Below, one piece after another: positions 50,622-59,673 of a stretch of 64,000 nucleotides of DNA (position 1 is the stretch's first letter; each line of letters starts with the position of its first letter). A model generated the notes under the pieces. It had not been told where the DNA came from and did not search any database. It saw only the letters and a program-made list of their open reading frames with translations. Source of the DNA: Micromonospora endolithica. Lineage in GTDB: Bacteria; Actinomycetota; Actinomycetes; Mycobacteriales; Micromonosporaceae. Location of the stretch: NCBI RefSeq assembly GCF_003626595.1, contig NZ_RBAK01000020.1:1-64000 (forward strand), given 5' to 3'. The translations under genes were made by a program, and so were the position numbers.

Positions 50622-51968
50622 ATGGCTCATCGCCGTACTCACCACCTCCGTGCCCTGCTCGCCGTGCCGGCGTTCCGGCGACTGCTGGCCGTCCGCCTCG
50701 GTGGGCAGTTCACCGACGGGGTGTTCCAGGCCGCCCTGGCCGGCAGCGTGTTGTTCAACCCGGACCGGCAGGCCACGCCGTCGGCGATCGCGTTCGCCGC
50801 CGCAGTGCTGGTGCTGCCGTACTCCCTGGTCGGTCCGTTCGCGGGGGTGCTGCTGGACCGGTGGAGCCGCCGGACGGTGACCGTGGTGACCAACCTGGTC
50901 CGGGCAGGAGTCGTGCTGCCGATCGCCGCGTTGATCTTCCTTGGGTCGGAAGGGCCGCTGTTCTTCGTGGCGACCGTGGTGGTGATCGGGTTGGGCCGGC
51001 TGTTGTTGTCGGGATTGTCGGCGGCGACACCGCACGTGGTGCCTGACCAGCGGCTGGTGACCGCGAACGCGGTCGGCGGTACGGCGGGGTCGGTGGCGTA
51101 CTCGCTCGGGCTGGGTTGTGCCCTGCTGTTGCTCCAGAGCGTCTTTCCGGCCGGGGACGCCGGCTACGCCGGGATCGCGTTGCTCGCGCCGGTCGGCTAC
51201 CTGGCGTCCGCAGTGTTGACCCGGTTCTCCTTCGCCCGCGACGAGTTGGGCCCCGACGAGGCCCTGCCGCACCGGCCGGGCCTCGTCGGGGAGGCGGCGG
51301 CGGTGGTACGGGGCATGGTCGACGGGGTACGGCACCTGGGGCGGGCGCGTGGTGCCGCGTACGCGATGGGGGCTCAGGCGGGGTTCCGGCTGTTGTTCGG
51401 GGTGCTGGCGCTGGCGATGCTGCTGCTCTACCGCAACCGGTTCGCCGGCGACGACCTCGACGGCGTACCTGCGCAGTTGGGTTTGGTCTTCGCCGCGGGC
51501 GCGGCCGGCGTGTTGCTGGCGGCGGCGGTGACTCCGGCGGTGGCCCGCCGGGTCGGCGGATGGCGGTGGGTGGTCGGGTTGCTCGCGGCGGTGGCGGTGG
51601 TGTTGCCGGTGTTCGGGTTGCCGTTCGACCCTCTGCTGCTGGTCGTTGTCGTGCTGGTGGTCAACGTGGCCGGGCACGGCATCAAGATCGTGGTGGACAC
51701 AACGGTGCAGCACGAGTGCGCCGACGCGTTCCGGGGGCGGGTGTTCGCGGTGAACGACACGGCGTTCAACCTCGCCTACGTGCTCGGCATGGTGGTCGCG
51801 TCCCGGTTCATCCCGGACGACGGGCGGTCACCGGTGCTGCTCGGTGTCGCCGCGGTCGGCTACGGCTGCCTCGCGGTCGGCTACGCGGTCATCGCCGGCC
51901 GGTGGGCGCGTAAGGCCGGGGACGACATCGCCCTCCGGGTGGGGACGATGCCGGTGGTCGAGCGGTAG
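50622..51968 (+). CDS. MFS transporter
   Basis: 448 residues with about 12 membrane helices. The start MAHRRTHHLRALLAVPAFRR and the motif LLDRWSRRTVTVVTNLVRAG (MFS loop 2-3) are typical of drug-efflux-like MFS proteins. The second half shows SRFIPDDGRSPVLLGVAAVG. Substrate unknown. No operon partner. Confidence 0.88.
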   Translation: MAHRRTHHLRALLAVPAFRRLLAVRLGGQFTDGVFQAALAGSVLFNPDRQATPSAIAFAAAVLVLPYSLVGPFAGVLLDRWSRRTVTVVTNLVRAGVVLPIAALIFLGSEGPLFFVATVVVIGLGRLLLSGLSAATPHVVPDQRLVTANAVGGTAGSVAYSLGLGCALLLLQSVFPAGDAGYAGIALLAPVGYLASAVLTRFSFARDELGPDEALPHRPGLVGEAAAVVRGMVDGVRHLGRARGAAYAMGAQAGFRLLFGVLALAMLLLYRNRFAGDDLDGVPAQLGLVFAAGAAGVLLAAAVTPAVARRVGGWRWVVGLLAAVAVVLPVFGLPFDPLLLVVVVLVVNVAGHGIKIVVDTTVQHECADAFRGRVFAVNDTAFNLAYVLGMVVASRFIPDDGRSPVLLGVAAVGYGCLAVGYAVIAGRWARKAGDDIALRVGTMPVVER

Positions 51969-51980
51969 CCGCTGGCGCCG

Positions 51981-52018
51981 ACAACGGCCACGGCGGACGG
52001 TGCCGCCGTGGCCGTTGT
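51981..52018. terminator. Perfect 16-bp hairpin between convergent genes
   Basis: ACAACGGCCACGGCGG at 51981-51996 pairs exactly with 52003-52018 around a 6-base loop. Confidence 0.75.
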
Positions 52019-52056
52019 ATGTCGTCTCACCCGTGCCGCGCCCTGCGCGGTGCGGG

Positions 52057-52230
52057 TCAGCTCTTGAAGGCGTCCTTGATCTTCTCGCCGGCCTGTTTGA
52101 CGTTCGCGCTGGTCTGGTCGCTGCGGCCCTCGGCTTCGAGCTGCTCGTCGTCGGTAGCCCGGCCGGCGCCTTCCTTCAGCTTGCCGGTGGCCTCTTCGGA
52201 GGCGTTACCGACCTTGTCGTCGATACCCAT
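52057..52230 (-). CDS. CsbD-family stress protein
   Basis: 57 residues from the ATG at 52230 (GGGAGG upstream). MGIDDKVGNASEEATGKLKE, then TDDEQLEAEGRSDQ and VKQAGEKIKDAFKS form the CsbD helix pattern. Small, hydrophilic and probably induced by general stress. Confidence 0.9.
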   Translation of the reverse strand: MGIDDKVGNASEEATGKLKEGAGRATDDEQLEAEGRSDQTSANVKQAGEKIKDAFKS

Positions 52231-52240
52231 CGAGCCTCCC

Positions 52241-52413
52241 ATGCACACCGCACAGACCGACGAGCTCTTCGTCACCGCCGCAGGTCTTTTCATGACCGCC
52301 GTCGTCCTCGCCGGCATGCTGGTCCGCCAACCCCGCGGCTGGGGCCGAGTGGGTTTCGAGGGTGTCCTGCTACGAGCAGCTACCTCGCCATCGTCGCCGT
52401 CCTGGCCAGCTGA
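52241..52413 (+). pseudogene. Small membrane protein with a probable frameshift
   Basis: From the ATG at 52241: MHTAQTDELFVTAAGLFMTA, VVLAGMLVRQPRGWG and VGFEGVLL, then the frame drifts. In the next frame SSYLAIVAVLAS ends at 52411-52413, which would complete the second hydrophobic segment. I read this as one small two-helix protein with a frameshift, but a sequencing error would look the same. Confidence 0.4.
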
Positions 52414-52563
52414 GCCGCGTCCGACAACCCGCGCGGCCGTCGGTTCGGCCCGTGCGGGCGTGCTCGCGCAGGTGGGAGCACGAAATCCGAGGTTGCCGAG
52501 CCGGTAGCGCACACCACAGCGTGCGGCGTGGCGCCGGAAGCCCGGCACCACGCCGCGAGGGAG

Positions 52564-52785
52564 CTACTTGCCGCCGGTGAGGGCGACCAGGGCGTTGGCG
52601 GTGCGGAAGTACGGGTTACGGCCCAGATCGCCGACGGTGGTGATGTTGAAGGCGTCCTTGAGCAGCTTGGCGTCGCCGTCGCTGACCCCGGCGAGGGCGG
52701 ACACCGGGGCGTCGACGATCTCGGTGAGGGTCTTGTCCTGGTAGGCCTTGTCGACCAGCTTGGTGAGGTCGGCGGTGACGGGCAT
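52564..52785 (-). CDS. Small helical protein of unknown function
   Basis: 73 residues from the ATG at 52785 (GAAGGAG upstream). A helix-hairpin-helix-like stretch can be read (APVSALAGVSDGDAKLLKDA, then TTVGDLGRNPYFRTANALV). No membrane segment. Family not recognised; it lies between the CsbD and Spo0M genes, so it may belong to a stress group. Confidence 0.7.
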   Translation of the reverse strand: MPVTADLTKLVDKAYQDKTLTEIVDAPVSALAGVSDGDAKLLKDAFNITTVGDLGRNPYFRTANALVALTGGK

Positions 52786-52890
52786 GCACACTCCTTCGAA
52801 GTCCCGGTCGGGCAATCCGACCGGCTACGGACAAACCTGCGGAATTAGATCATGGAGTGGACGCTTGAATCCACTGTGGATCGCAGTGGT

Positions 52891-53955
52891 TCACGCCTCC
52901 TCGTCGCCGCCCTCTTCGTCGCCGAAGGAGTCGAAGACCTCGTCGGCGACCATGCCGCCGGCGAAGCCGAGCGCGGCGCCGCCGACCACACCCGCGGCGA
53001 CGGCACCCATTCCGGGGCCGCCATGCCGCTCGTGGTGCTCCTCCTTGTAATGCCCCCCGGGGTGGCCGTGTCCGGCGTGCCCGTAGCCGGGCTGCCCGTA
53101 GCCGGGCGGCGGGGGCGGGTAGCCCGGTGTGCCGTAGCCCTGGGCGGGCGGGGCGTAGCCGTGGCCGGCGTGCAGGCTCTGGTAGCCGTCGAGGGCCTCG
53201 CGGACCCAGCCGTCGACCTGCGCGGCCCAGTCCACGCGGTCGGCGTCGGCGTGCGCGGCGTGGTAGCGGCCGTAGGAGTCGTGGCCGCTGGTGAACATGC
53301 CGCCGCGCTTGTCGAACTCCAGCACGACATCGACGCCGTGCTCGTTCGCGACGAAGGTCAGCTCGACCTCGTTGACGGTGTGGGCGTACTGCGGGGCGGC
53401 GTAGTACTCGACCTCCTGGTAGAACGGCAGGCTCTGGTGCAGCCCCGAGATGTGCCCGCGTTCCAGGTCGGCGCCCTTGAACCCGAAGCCGAGCCGGCCG
53501 AAGGCCTCCAGGATGCGCTCCTGCACCGGCAGCGGGTGCACGTACACCGGGTCGAGGTCGCCCTTGTCGACCGCACCACGGATGGCCACCTCGGTGCGCA
53601 GGCCCATGGTCATGCCGTGGAGGTGCTGCCCGTACAGGTCGGTCACCGGCGTCTCCCACGGCATCGCCACCTGCAACGGCAGCGACAACTGCTGGCCCTC
53701 GCGCAGGTGCAGGCCACCGGCGACCTGAACACGGTGGAACTCGACGAGGGCGTCGTACTCCTCCTCCGCCCCGTCGATCTCCGCCCGGGTGACCAGCCCG
53801 ACGGTGATGTGGTCGATCTCCACGTCGTGGCTGCCGCCGGTCAGGTTGACCTGCCCGCCCAGCATCAGCCCTGGGCGGGTGTTCGGATTGGACAGGACTG
53901 TATCGACGCTCGGGCCGCCCACTCCGAACGCACCAAGCATCTTCTTGAACACCAC
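52891..53955 (-). CDS. Spo0M-family protein with Gly/Pro/His-rich tail
   Basis: 354 residues from GTG at 53955 (GGGAGAGG upstream; a longer frame reaches 54051). The arrestin-like Spo0M domain covers about 1-240 (VFKKMLGAFGVGGPSVDTVL, GLMLGGQVNLTGGSHDVEID, FTSGHDSYGRYH). A 60-residue tail rich in Gly, Tyr, Pro and His follows, then a small Gly-rich hydrophobic segment (GAVAAGVVGGAALGFAGGMV) and an acidic end. Spo0M proteins relate to sporulation or cell-cycle control in Bacillus; here the role is unknown. Confidence 0.85.
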   Translation of the reverse strand: MVFKKMLGAFGVGGPSVDTVLSNPNTRPGLMLGGQVNLTGGSHDVEIDHITVGLVTRAEIDGAEEEYDALVEFHRVQVAGGLHLREGQQLSLPLQVAMPWETPVTDLYGQHLHGMTMGLRTEVAIRGAVDKGDLDPVYVHPLPVQERILEAFGRLGFGFKGADLERGHISGLHQSLPFYQEVEYYAAPQYAHTVNEVELTFVANEHGVDVVLEFDKRGGMFTSGHDSYGRYHAAHADADRVDWAAQVDGWVREALDGYQSLHAGHGYAPPAQGYGTPGYPPPPPGYGQPGYGHAGHGHPGGHYKEEHHERHGGPGMGAVAAGVVGGAALGFAGGMVADEVFDSFGDEEGGDEEA

Positions 53956-54216
53956 GAGCCTCTCCCTCGACGGCCACCGGACGAACGACACCCGGATCCG
54001 GTGGGATTTCCACCAGAACCCTTGTGTCGCAACGAGATCAACGACGTCCATATTGGATGCCGTCGCGCCGGGAAGCTACCAACGCCACCTGAGAAGTAGC
54101 TGAGTGCATTCGCAGCGTTACTCTCGGATAGCATGGTGTGGCTGTCGGATCCTGCCCTCGTCGAGTGTGGCCGCCACCCCTCACCGCACGCGCTCGTCAG
54201 TCGTCGGTCGGGCCTG

Positions 54217-55533
54217 TCAGGAGGTGGTCTCGTCCCCGCTGGCTTCGTGCCCGTCGCCGCGCACCGGTGTGGTGCGCAGGCGTACCCGGGTGATGGCCCG
54301 TCCGGTCACCTCCGCGACCTCGGCGGTCAGGCCCGGTAGATCGATCACCTCGCCGGGCGTCTTCGGGATGTGGCCGAGGTGGGCCAGGACCAGGCCGGCC
54401 ACGGTCGTGTAGTCGCCGGCCTCGAGGACGTCCTCGTCGAGGTCGATGCCGACGTCGGTCAGGTCGTGCAGCGGGAAGCCGCCCGGCATCAGCAGCGACC
54501 CGTCCGCCTCGCGCACGACGGCCTGCACGTCCCGGTCGGTCTCGTCGTAGATCTCCCCGACGATCTCCTCGACCAGGTCCTCCATCGTCACGATGCCGTC
54601 GATGGAGCCCCGCTCGTCCACGACGAGGGCGAACTGCTGCCGCTGGGCGCGCATCTCCCGGATCGCCTCGGTCACCTTCAACGTCTCCGGCAGATACAGC
54701 GCAGGGCTGGCGTGCTCGGCGACCGGGCCGTCCTGGTCGAGCAGGTCCCGCATGTGCACCACGCCGACGGTGTCGTCCAGGCCGCCGCGGCCCACCACCG
54801 GGGCGCGGGTCTGCCCCGACCTGCCCAGCTCCCGCAGCGCCTGCGGCGCGGACAGCGTCTCGGACAGGGTGACCACCTGCCGGCGCGGGACGAGGATCTC
54901 CCGCAGGATCCGCTCGGCCACCTCGAACGCCCCCGAAATGATCAACCGGTGTTCGGGGGTGAGGTTGCGCTGCGCGGCGACCATGTCCCGCAACTCCTCG
55001 GTGGTGACCTCCTCCCGCCGGGCACGCGGGTCACCGCCGGTCAGCCGCACCACCGCGTCGCTGGCTTTGCTCAGCAGCCACACCGCCGGGCGGGAGAACG
55101 CCGACAACGCGTCCAGCGGGCGGGCGACCAGCAGCGCCCAGCCCTCCGCGCGCTGCATCGCGATCCGCTTCGGCGCCAACTCACCCAAAACCAGGGTGAC
55201 GAAGGTCAGCACGATGGTGACCAGCACGATCGACACCGGCTCCGCCGCTGACCCCAGGAACCCCAGCGGTTCCACCAGCGGTGCCGCAAGCGACACCGCC
55301 GCCGCCGCCGAGGCGAGGAAACCGGCCAGGGTGATGCCGATCTGAATGGTGGCCAGGAACCGATTCGGGTCCCGCGCCAGCTTCGCCAGCACCCGCCCCG
55401 CCCGGGAGGTCCGCTCCAGACGCTGCAGTTGGCTCTCCCGCAGCGACACCAACGCCATCTCGCTGCCCGCGAACACCGCGTTCACCAACACCAACACGAA
55501 CACCAGCGTGACCTGCACGCCATAGCCACCCAC
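54217..55533 (-). CDS. CNNM/HlyC-type membrane protein with CBS pair
   Basis: 438 residues from GTG at 55533. DUF21/CNNM membrane part (VTLVFVLVLVNAVFAGSEMA, then further helices to about 140), a CBS pair (PVVGRGGLDDTVGVVHMRDL, ALVVDERGSIDGIVTMEDLV) and a CorC_HlyC transporter-associated domain (MPGGFPLHDLTDVGIDL). These proteins are linked to magnesium or other cation export. Two relatives are divergent at 55809. Confidence 0.9.
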   Translation of the reverse strand: MGGYGVQVTLVFVLVLVNAVFAGSEMALVSLRESQLQRLERTSRAGRVLAKLARDPNRFLATIQIGITLAGFLASAAAAVSLAAPLVEPLGFLGSAAEPVSIVLVTIVLTFVTLVLGELAPKRIAMQRAEGWALLVARPLDALSAFSRPAVWLLSKASDAVVRLTGGDPRARREEVTTEELRDMVAAQRNLTPEHRLIISGAFEVAERILREILVPRRQVVTLSETLSAPQALRELGRSGQTRAPVVGRGGLDDTVGVVHMRDLLDQDGPVAEHASPALYLPETLKVTEAIREMRAQRQQFALVVDERGSIDGIVTMEDLVEEIVGEIYDETDRDVQAVVREADGSLLMPGGFPLHDLTDVGIDLDEDVLEAGDYTTVAGLVLAHLGHIPKTPGEVIDLPGLTAEVAEVTGRAITRVRLRTTPVRGDGHEASGDETTS

Positions 55534-55808
55534 GGCCTGTTCGACGCCTCCTCGACCGGACCATCCGGAGCATCAACGGTAACGGTGGCCGGCACACAGA
55601 AGCCCATACACCCCACAATCCAGCACAACGGACCGCTGATGCCTACTCGCCTTCGGTGGAGCGGTACCCACATCACCGCGTGGTGTTCCCCGGTTACGGC
55701 GTGGCAGTGGGCACACAGCAAGGTTTCAGGCTGCCTGCCTAACCTGGCCGGCATGTTCCGTGACGGAGAGCCTCCCAGTACCAGCCAGCCTGAGGTCCGA
55801 GAGGCGGC

Positions 55809-57185
55809 GTGCCGGTGACCGAGTGGCTGCTGCTGGCCGTCGCGGTCCTGCTGATCGCGGCGAACGCGCTGTTCGTGGCCGCGGAGTTCGCCTTCGTCAC
55901 GGTCGACCGGGCGACGGTCGAGCGCCGGGCGCAGGACGGCGACCGCCGCGCCGCCGGACTACTGGCAGGGTTGCGGACCCTGTCGACGCAGCTGTCCGGG
56001 GCGCAGTTGGGCATCACGGTCACCAGTCTGGTCGTCGGGTTCCTGGCCGAGCCGTCCCTGGCCACGCTGCTGCGCGGCCCGCTCGGGCTCACCGGCCTTT
56101 CCGACTCCGCGGTGACCGCGGTGGCGTTGACGCTGGCGTTGGCACTGGCGACGGGCTTCCAGATGGTCTTCGGTGAGCTCGTACCCAAGAACTGGGCGAT
56201 CTCCGAACCGCTGCGCGTCGGCCGCGCCGTCGCCGGGGCGCAGCGCGGCTTCACCACCGCCGCCGGCCCGCTGATCCGTGTCCTCAACGGCACCGCCAAC
56301 CGGATCCTGCGCCTGATGGGCATCGAACCAACCGAGGAACTGGCCTCGGCGCGATCCCCGCAGGAACTCGCCTCGCTCGTCAGCCGGTCCGGCCGCGAGG
56401 GCACCCTCGACGCCCGGACCGCGGAACTCGTCGCGCGTTCGATCGACTTCGGCGAGCGTACGGCGGCCGATGTGATGACCCCTCGTACCCGGGTGCGGTT
56501 CGTCTCCGCCGACGCGCCCGCGGCGGAGGTCCTGGCCCTCGCCGCCGGCACCGGGCACGCCCGATTCCCGGTCACCGGCACCGGCGTGGACGACGTCATC
56601 GGCGCGGTGCACTTCAAGCACGTCCTGGCCGTGCCCACGGCACAGCGGTCCACGCAGTCGGTCCGGACGATCACGTCCGGGCTGCCGGAGGTGCCGGAGA
56701 CCATGCCGTTGGACCCGCTGCTGGCCGTCCTGCGTGAGCAGGGACTGCAGATGGCGGTCGTCGTCGACGAGTACGGCGGCACCGCCGGCATCGTCACGCT
56801 GGAGGATCTCGTCGAGGAGATCGTCGGTGAGATCGCCGACGAGCAGGACGCCCCGCATCGCCGCCACCACCGGGCCGCCGATGGGACGTGGACCCTGTCC
56901 GGCCTGCTGCGACCCGACGAGGCGTCCCGGCTGATCGGCCTCGACCTACCGGAGGCGCGGGACACCGACACCCTCGGCGGCCTCGTGACCGAGCACCTCG
57001 GCCGCTTCCCGCAGATCGGCGACACCATCACCGTGCCCGTCGCCGACCGTAACCAATCCGACCCGGACGGTCTGCCGACCCCGACCCGCGCCGAACTCGC
57101 CGTCACCCGGCTCGACGGCCGCCGCGTCGACCGGCTCACCCTGCGCCGTACCGACAACCACCTGAGCGAGGAAGCCCGGTCATGA
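55809..57185 (+). CDS. CNNM/HlyC-type membrane protein with CBS pair
   Basis: 458 residues. Same layout as the gene on the left: membrane helices in the first 150 residues (LLLAVAVLLIAANALFVAAE), a CBS pair (VVVDEYGGTAGIVTLEDLVE) and a CorC_HlyC domain (LSGLLRPDEASRLIGLDLP). Coupled to the next gene by ATGA. Probable cation transporter or regulator. Confidence 0.9.
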   Translation: MPVTEWLLLAVAVLLIAANALFVAAEFAFVTVDRATVERRAQDGDRRAAGLLAGLRTLSTQLSGAQLGITVTSLVVGFLAEPSLATLLRGPLGLTGLSDSAVTAVALTLALALATGFQMVFGELVPKNWAISEPLRVGRAVAGAQRGFTTAAGPLIRVLNGTANRILRLMGIEPTEELASARSPQELASLVSRSGREGTLDARTAELVARSIDFGERTAADVMTPRTRVRFVSADAPAAEVLALAAGTGHARFPVTGTGVDDVIGAVHFKHVLAVPTAQRSTQSVRTITSGLPEVPETMPLDPLLAVLREQGLQMAVVVDEYGGTAGIVTLEDLVEEIVGEIADEQDAPHRRHHRAADGTWTLSGLLRPDEASRLIGLDLPEARDTDTLGGLVTEHLGRFPQIGDTITVPVADRNQSDPDGLPTPTRAELAVTRLDGRRVDRLTLRRTDNHLSEEARS

Positions 57186-58246
57186 GCGACCTCACCGCGA
57201 TCCTGCTGGCCGTGGCGCTGCTGGCCGGCAACGCCTTCTTCGTCGGGGCGGAGTTCGCCCTGATTTCCGCCCGCCGTACGCAGATCGAACCGCGCGTCGC
57301 GGCCGGCTCGACCGTCGCCCGGATCACCCTGCGCGCGATGGAGAACGTCTCCCTGATGATGGCCGGCGCGCAACTCGGCATCACCGTCTGCTCCCTCGGC
57401 CTCGGCGCGATCGGCGAACCCGCCGTCGCGCACCTGCTGGAGAAGCCCTTCGCCGCCGTCGGCGTACCCGAGGCGCTGCTGCATCCCATCGCGTTCACCA
57501 TCGCCCTGGCGATCGTGGTGTTCCTGCACATGGTGCTCGGCGAGATGGTGCCCAAGAACATCGCCCTCGCCGGTCCTGAACGCTCCGCCCTGGTCCTCGG
57601 GCCGATGCTCTACGGCATCGTCACCGTCCTGCGTCCGCTGATCTGGCTGCTCAACCAGATCGCCAACACGGTCCTTAGGCTGCTGCGCGTCACTCCGAAG
57701 GACGAGGTGACCTCCACCTTCACCAACGAGGAGATCGCCGGCTTCATCGCCCAGTCCCGTCAGGAAGGGCTGATCGACCAGCAGGAACACGACCTGCTCA
57801 CCGGTGCGCTGGCCTTCAACGACCAGACCGCCGCCACCGTCGCGCTCCCGCTGGCCTCCCTCATCACCCTGCCCCAGGACACCACCATCGCCGAGTTGGA
57901 ACGGCAGTGCGCGGCAACCGGATACTCCCGTTTCCCGCTCACCGATTCGCAGGGCGGGCTCACCGGGTACGTGCATGTCAAGGACATCCTCGAACTGCCA
58001 GCGGAACAGTACGACGAGCCCCTCGACTCCGGGCTGATCCGCCCGCTCGCCACCCTCGACGCCGCAAGGTCGTTGCGCGACGCGCTCACCGTGATGCAAC
58101 ACCGGGGCGCCCACCTCGCCACCGTGGTCGACCCGACCGGCCAGATCCTCGGCCTGGCCGCGCTCGAGGACATCGTGGAGAAGCTCGTCGGCGAGGTCCG
58201 CGACGCCACCCAACACACCACCGACCGCGCCATGGTTCCCTCCTGA
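57182..58246 (+). CDS. CNNM-type membrane protein, short form
   Basis: 354 residues from ATG overlapping the preceding stop. Membrane part (LAVALLAGNAFFVGAEFALI, GEMVPKNIALAGPERSAL) and a CBS pair (TGYVHVKDILELP, TGQILGLAALEDIVEKLVGE). It ends after the CBS pair without the CorC_HlyC domain. A heteromer with the preceding protein is likely. Confidence 0.88.
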   Translation: MSDLTAILLAVALLAGNAFFVGAEFALISARRTQIEPRVAAGSTVARITLRAMENVSLMMAGAQLGITVCSLGLGAIGEPAVAHLLEKPFAAVGVPEALLHPIAFTIALAIVVFLHMVLGEMVPKNIALAGPERSALVLGPMLYGIVTVLRPLIWLLNQIANTVLRLLRVTPKDEVTSTFTNEEIAGFIAQSRQEGLIDQQEHDLLTGALAFNDQTAATVALPLASLITLPQDTTIAELERQCAATGYSRFPLTDSQGGLTGYVHVKDILELPAEQYDEPLDSGLIRPLATLDAARSLRDALTVMQHRGAHLATVVDPTGQILGLAALEDIVEKLVGEVRDATQHTTDRAMVPS

Positions 58247-58599
58247 CCCGATGCCCGCCCTCACGAGCCGACTCGTCGCCCCGCCTGAGCCGGGGTTGAC
58301 TGAGCCGTCAAGGCAGAGGCGGCACTTGTCGCGGTCGGCATCGTCGGCCCGGGACGTGGCCGTGGGCTGGGCATGATAAAGAGCTTGACCAGCCACGGTT
58401 ACCAACCGCGATGGTGCCTGCGGCTTGCGACCGGCCCGCCCCACCGAGGCACGCCCCGCCCGCTGGAAGAGCCCACCTTGGATGCGGCGACGTGTCCGCC
58501 GCAATCAGACAGCGAGCCAACACCTGGATAGCACCCACGGCGCTGGTCGGCCGCAGCGCACGCTGAGCAACAGGTTACGGCGGCGGCGGTGCACCGGCG
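58247..58599. other. Gap left of the decayed junction
   Basis: About 350 bases with no gene or hairpin that I can support. With the truncated hydrolase and integrase remnant that follow it forms a junction of lost sequence. Confidence 0.35.
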
Positions 58600-59082
58600 T
58601 CAGACACCCGGCGGCTCCTGCAGCATCGCCGTGACCTGCCGCAGGCGGGCGTCCCAGTCCGCGGGCTTGACGCCGGGGTAGGCGGCGTCGAGGTACCTGG
58701 CCCACTGCTTGGTGCTGCCGAGGATCGTGGTGCCCATCAGGTGGATCGCGCCGCGGCGGTAGGCGGCCACCCGCATATCACCGAGTTTGACCTGCTGCTC
58801 GCGGGTGAACGGCGCGATTTCGACCAGCGCGGTGACCAGCTCCGGGGCCTTGGCCGCGACGATCGTGACCGCACCACCGGCGATCGAGTGCCCGACCAGG
58901 ACCGCCGGCCCACCGAGGTGCCTCACCAGGGCGATCAGGTCACCGGCGAGAGCGGTACGGGTGTAGGACGCCCACCCGACGCTGGACTCACCGTGCCCGC
59001 GCAGGTCCATCGCGGCGACCCGGTACCCGGCCTGCACCAGCGCGGGGACAAGGAAACGGAAGGCCTCGCGGCTGTCCGTTAG
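58600..59082 (-). pseudogene. Alpha/beta hydrolase fragment, missing both ends
   Basis: Leftward frame: REAFRFLVPALVQAGYRVAA, MDLRGHGESSVGW, LVGHSIAGGAVTIVA (nucleophile elbow GHSIAG), then LRQVTAMLQEPPGV and a stop. The fold of the epoxide-hydrolase-like family starts normally about 25 residues earlier (HGFPDS-type oxyanion loop missing) and should continue about 120 residues further to the catalytic Asp and His. So it is truncated on both sides. Confidence 0.7.
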
Positions 59083-59255
59083 CCAAAAGCTATCACCTTT
59101 AGCCGAGGAGCCAACCCCTGGAACCCACCGACCAGCTATCGCCCACCTGGCCGTCCTGGCCGGCTGCTACCCCGGTCTCGTCGGCCGGCGCGTCGCGACC
59201 CCTGTTCCGGCTCCGCGTGTCGCCGCGCCGCCCGGAACTCCACCGATGACACGTG

Positions 59256-59645
59256 TCATCGGAATTTGTGCGCCCGTTCGGTCCGCTGGCCTGCCGAGGA
59301 CCGGAGCTCGGTGCCTCCCGTGGCCGGGGACGCCTGCCACCGAGGGCGGCAGGCCGGTGCCGCCGTCGCCGCCCGCGCCTCGGCAGGGCGCTCCTGCGTT
59401 GGCTTCGTACTCTGGCTGATCTGGCACCGGATCTCCTCGCCAGGTCTGCCAGCGTCAAGGACCAGACGCGCGGTGGCTTCCGCGGCTTCGCGCTGAGACT
59501 CGGGTAGGACGCTGGTGTAGGTGTCGCGGTCAGTTGGATGGGTGGCGTGTCCGAGTGGTCCTGCATCGCTTTGAGGTCGGCGCCGGCTTCCCGTGCCAGG
59601 TTGCGGCGCCGTGTCGTAGGTCGTGCAGCCGGATCGGGGCTGCCC
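59256..59645 (-). pseudogene. Decayed integrase fragment, close relative of the 34-kb integrase
   Basis: Leftward frames read IRLHDLRHGAAT (start near 59645), then after frameshifts RDTYTSVLPESQREAAEATA, RLVLDAGRPGEEIR and the same basic tail pattern (ACRPRWQASPATGG). The intact integrase reads TADTYTSVLPETQREAAEAT and CRPRWKPSRPTGES at the same places. So a second copy of this element once sat here. Confidence 0.75.
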
Positions 59646-59673
59646 GGAGCGGCGACGGCCCTTCACTCGGTGG

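Noticed and set aside
50622..51968. Leftward Arg/His-rich frame as a gene
   Set aside because: It is the shadow of the MFS gene, whose helices and loop motif are clear.
55739..58504. 921-residue leftward protein opposite the two rightward CNNM genes
   Set aside because: Antisense shadow of strongly supported genes; no motifs.
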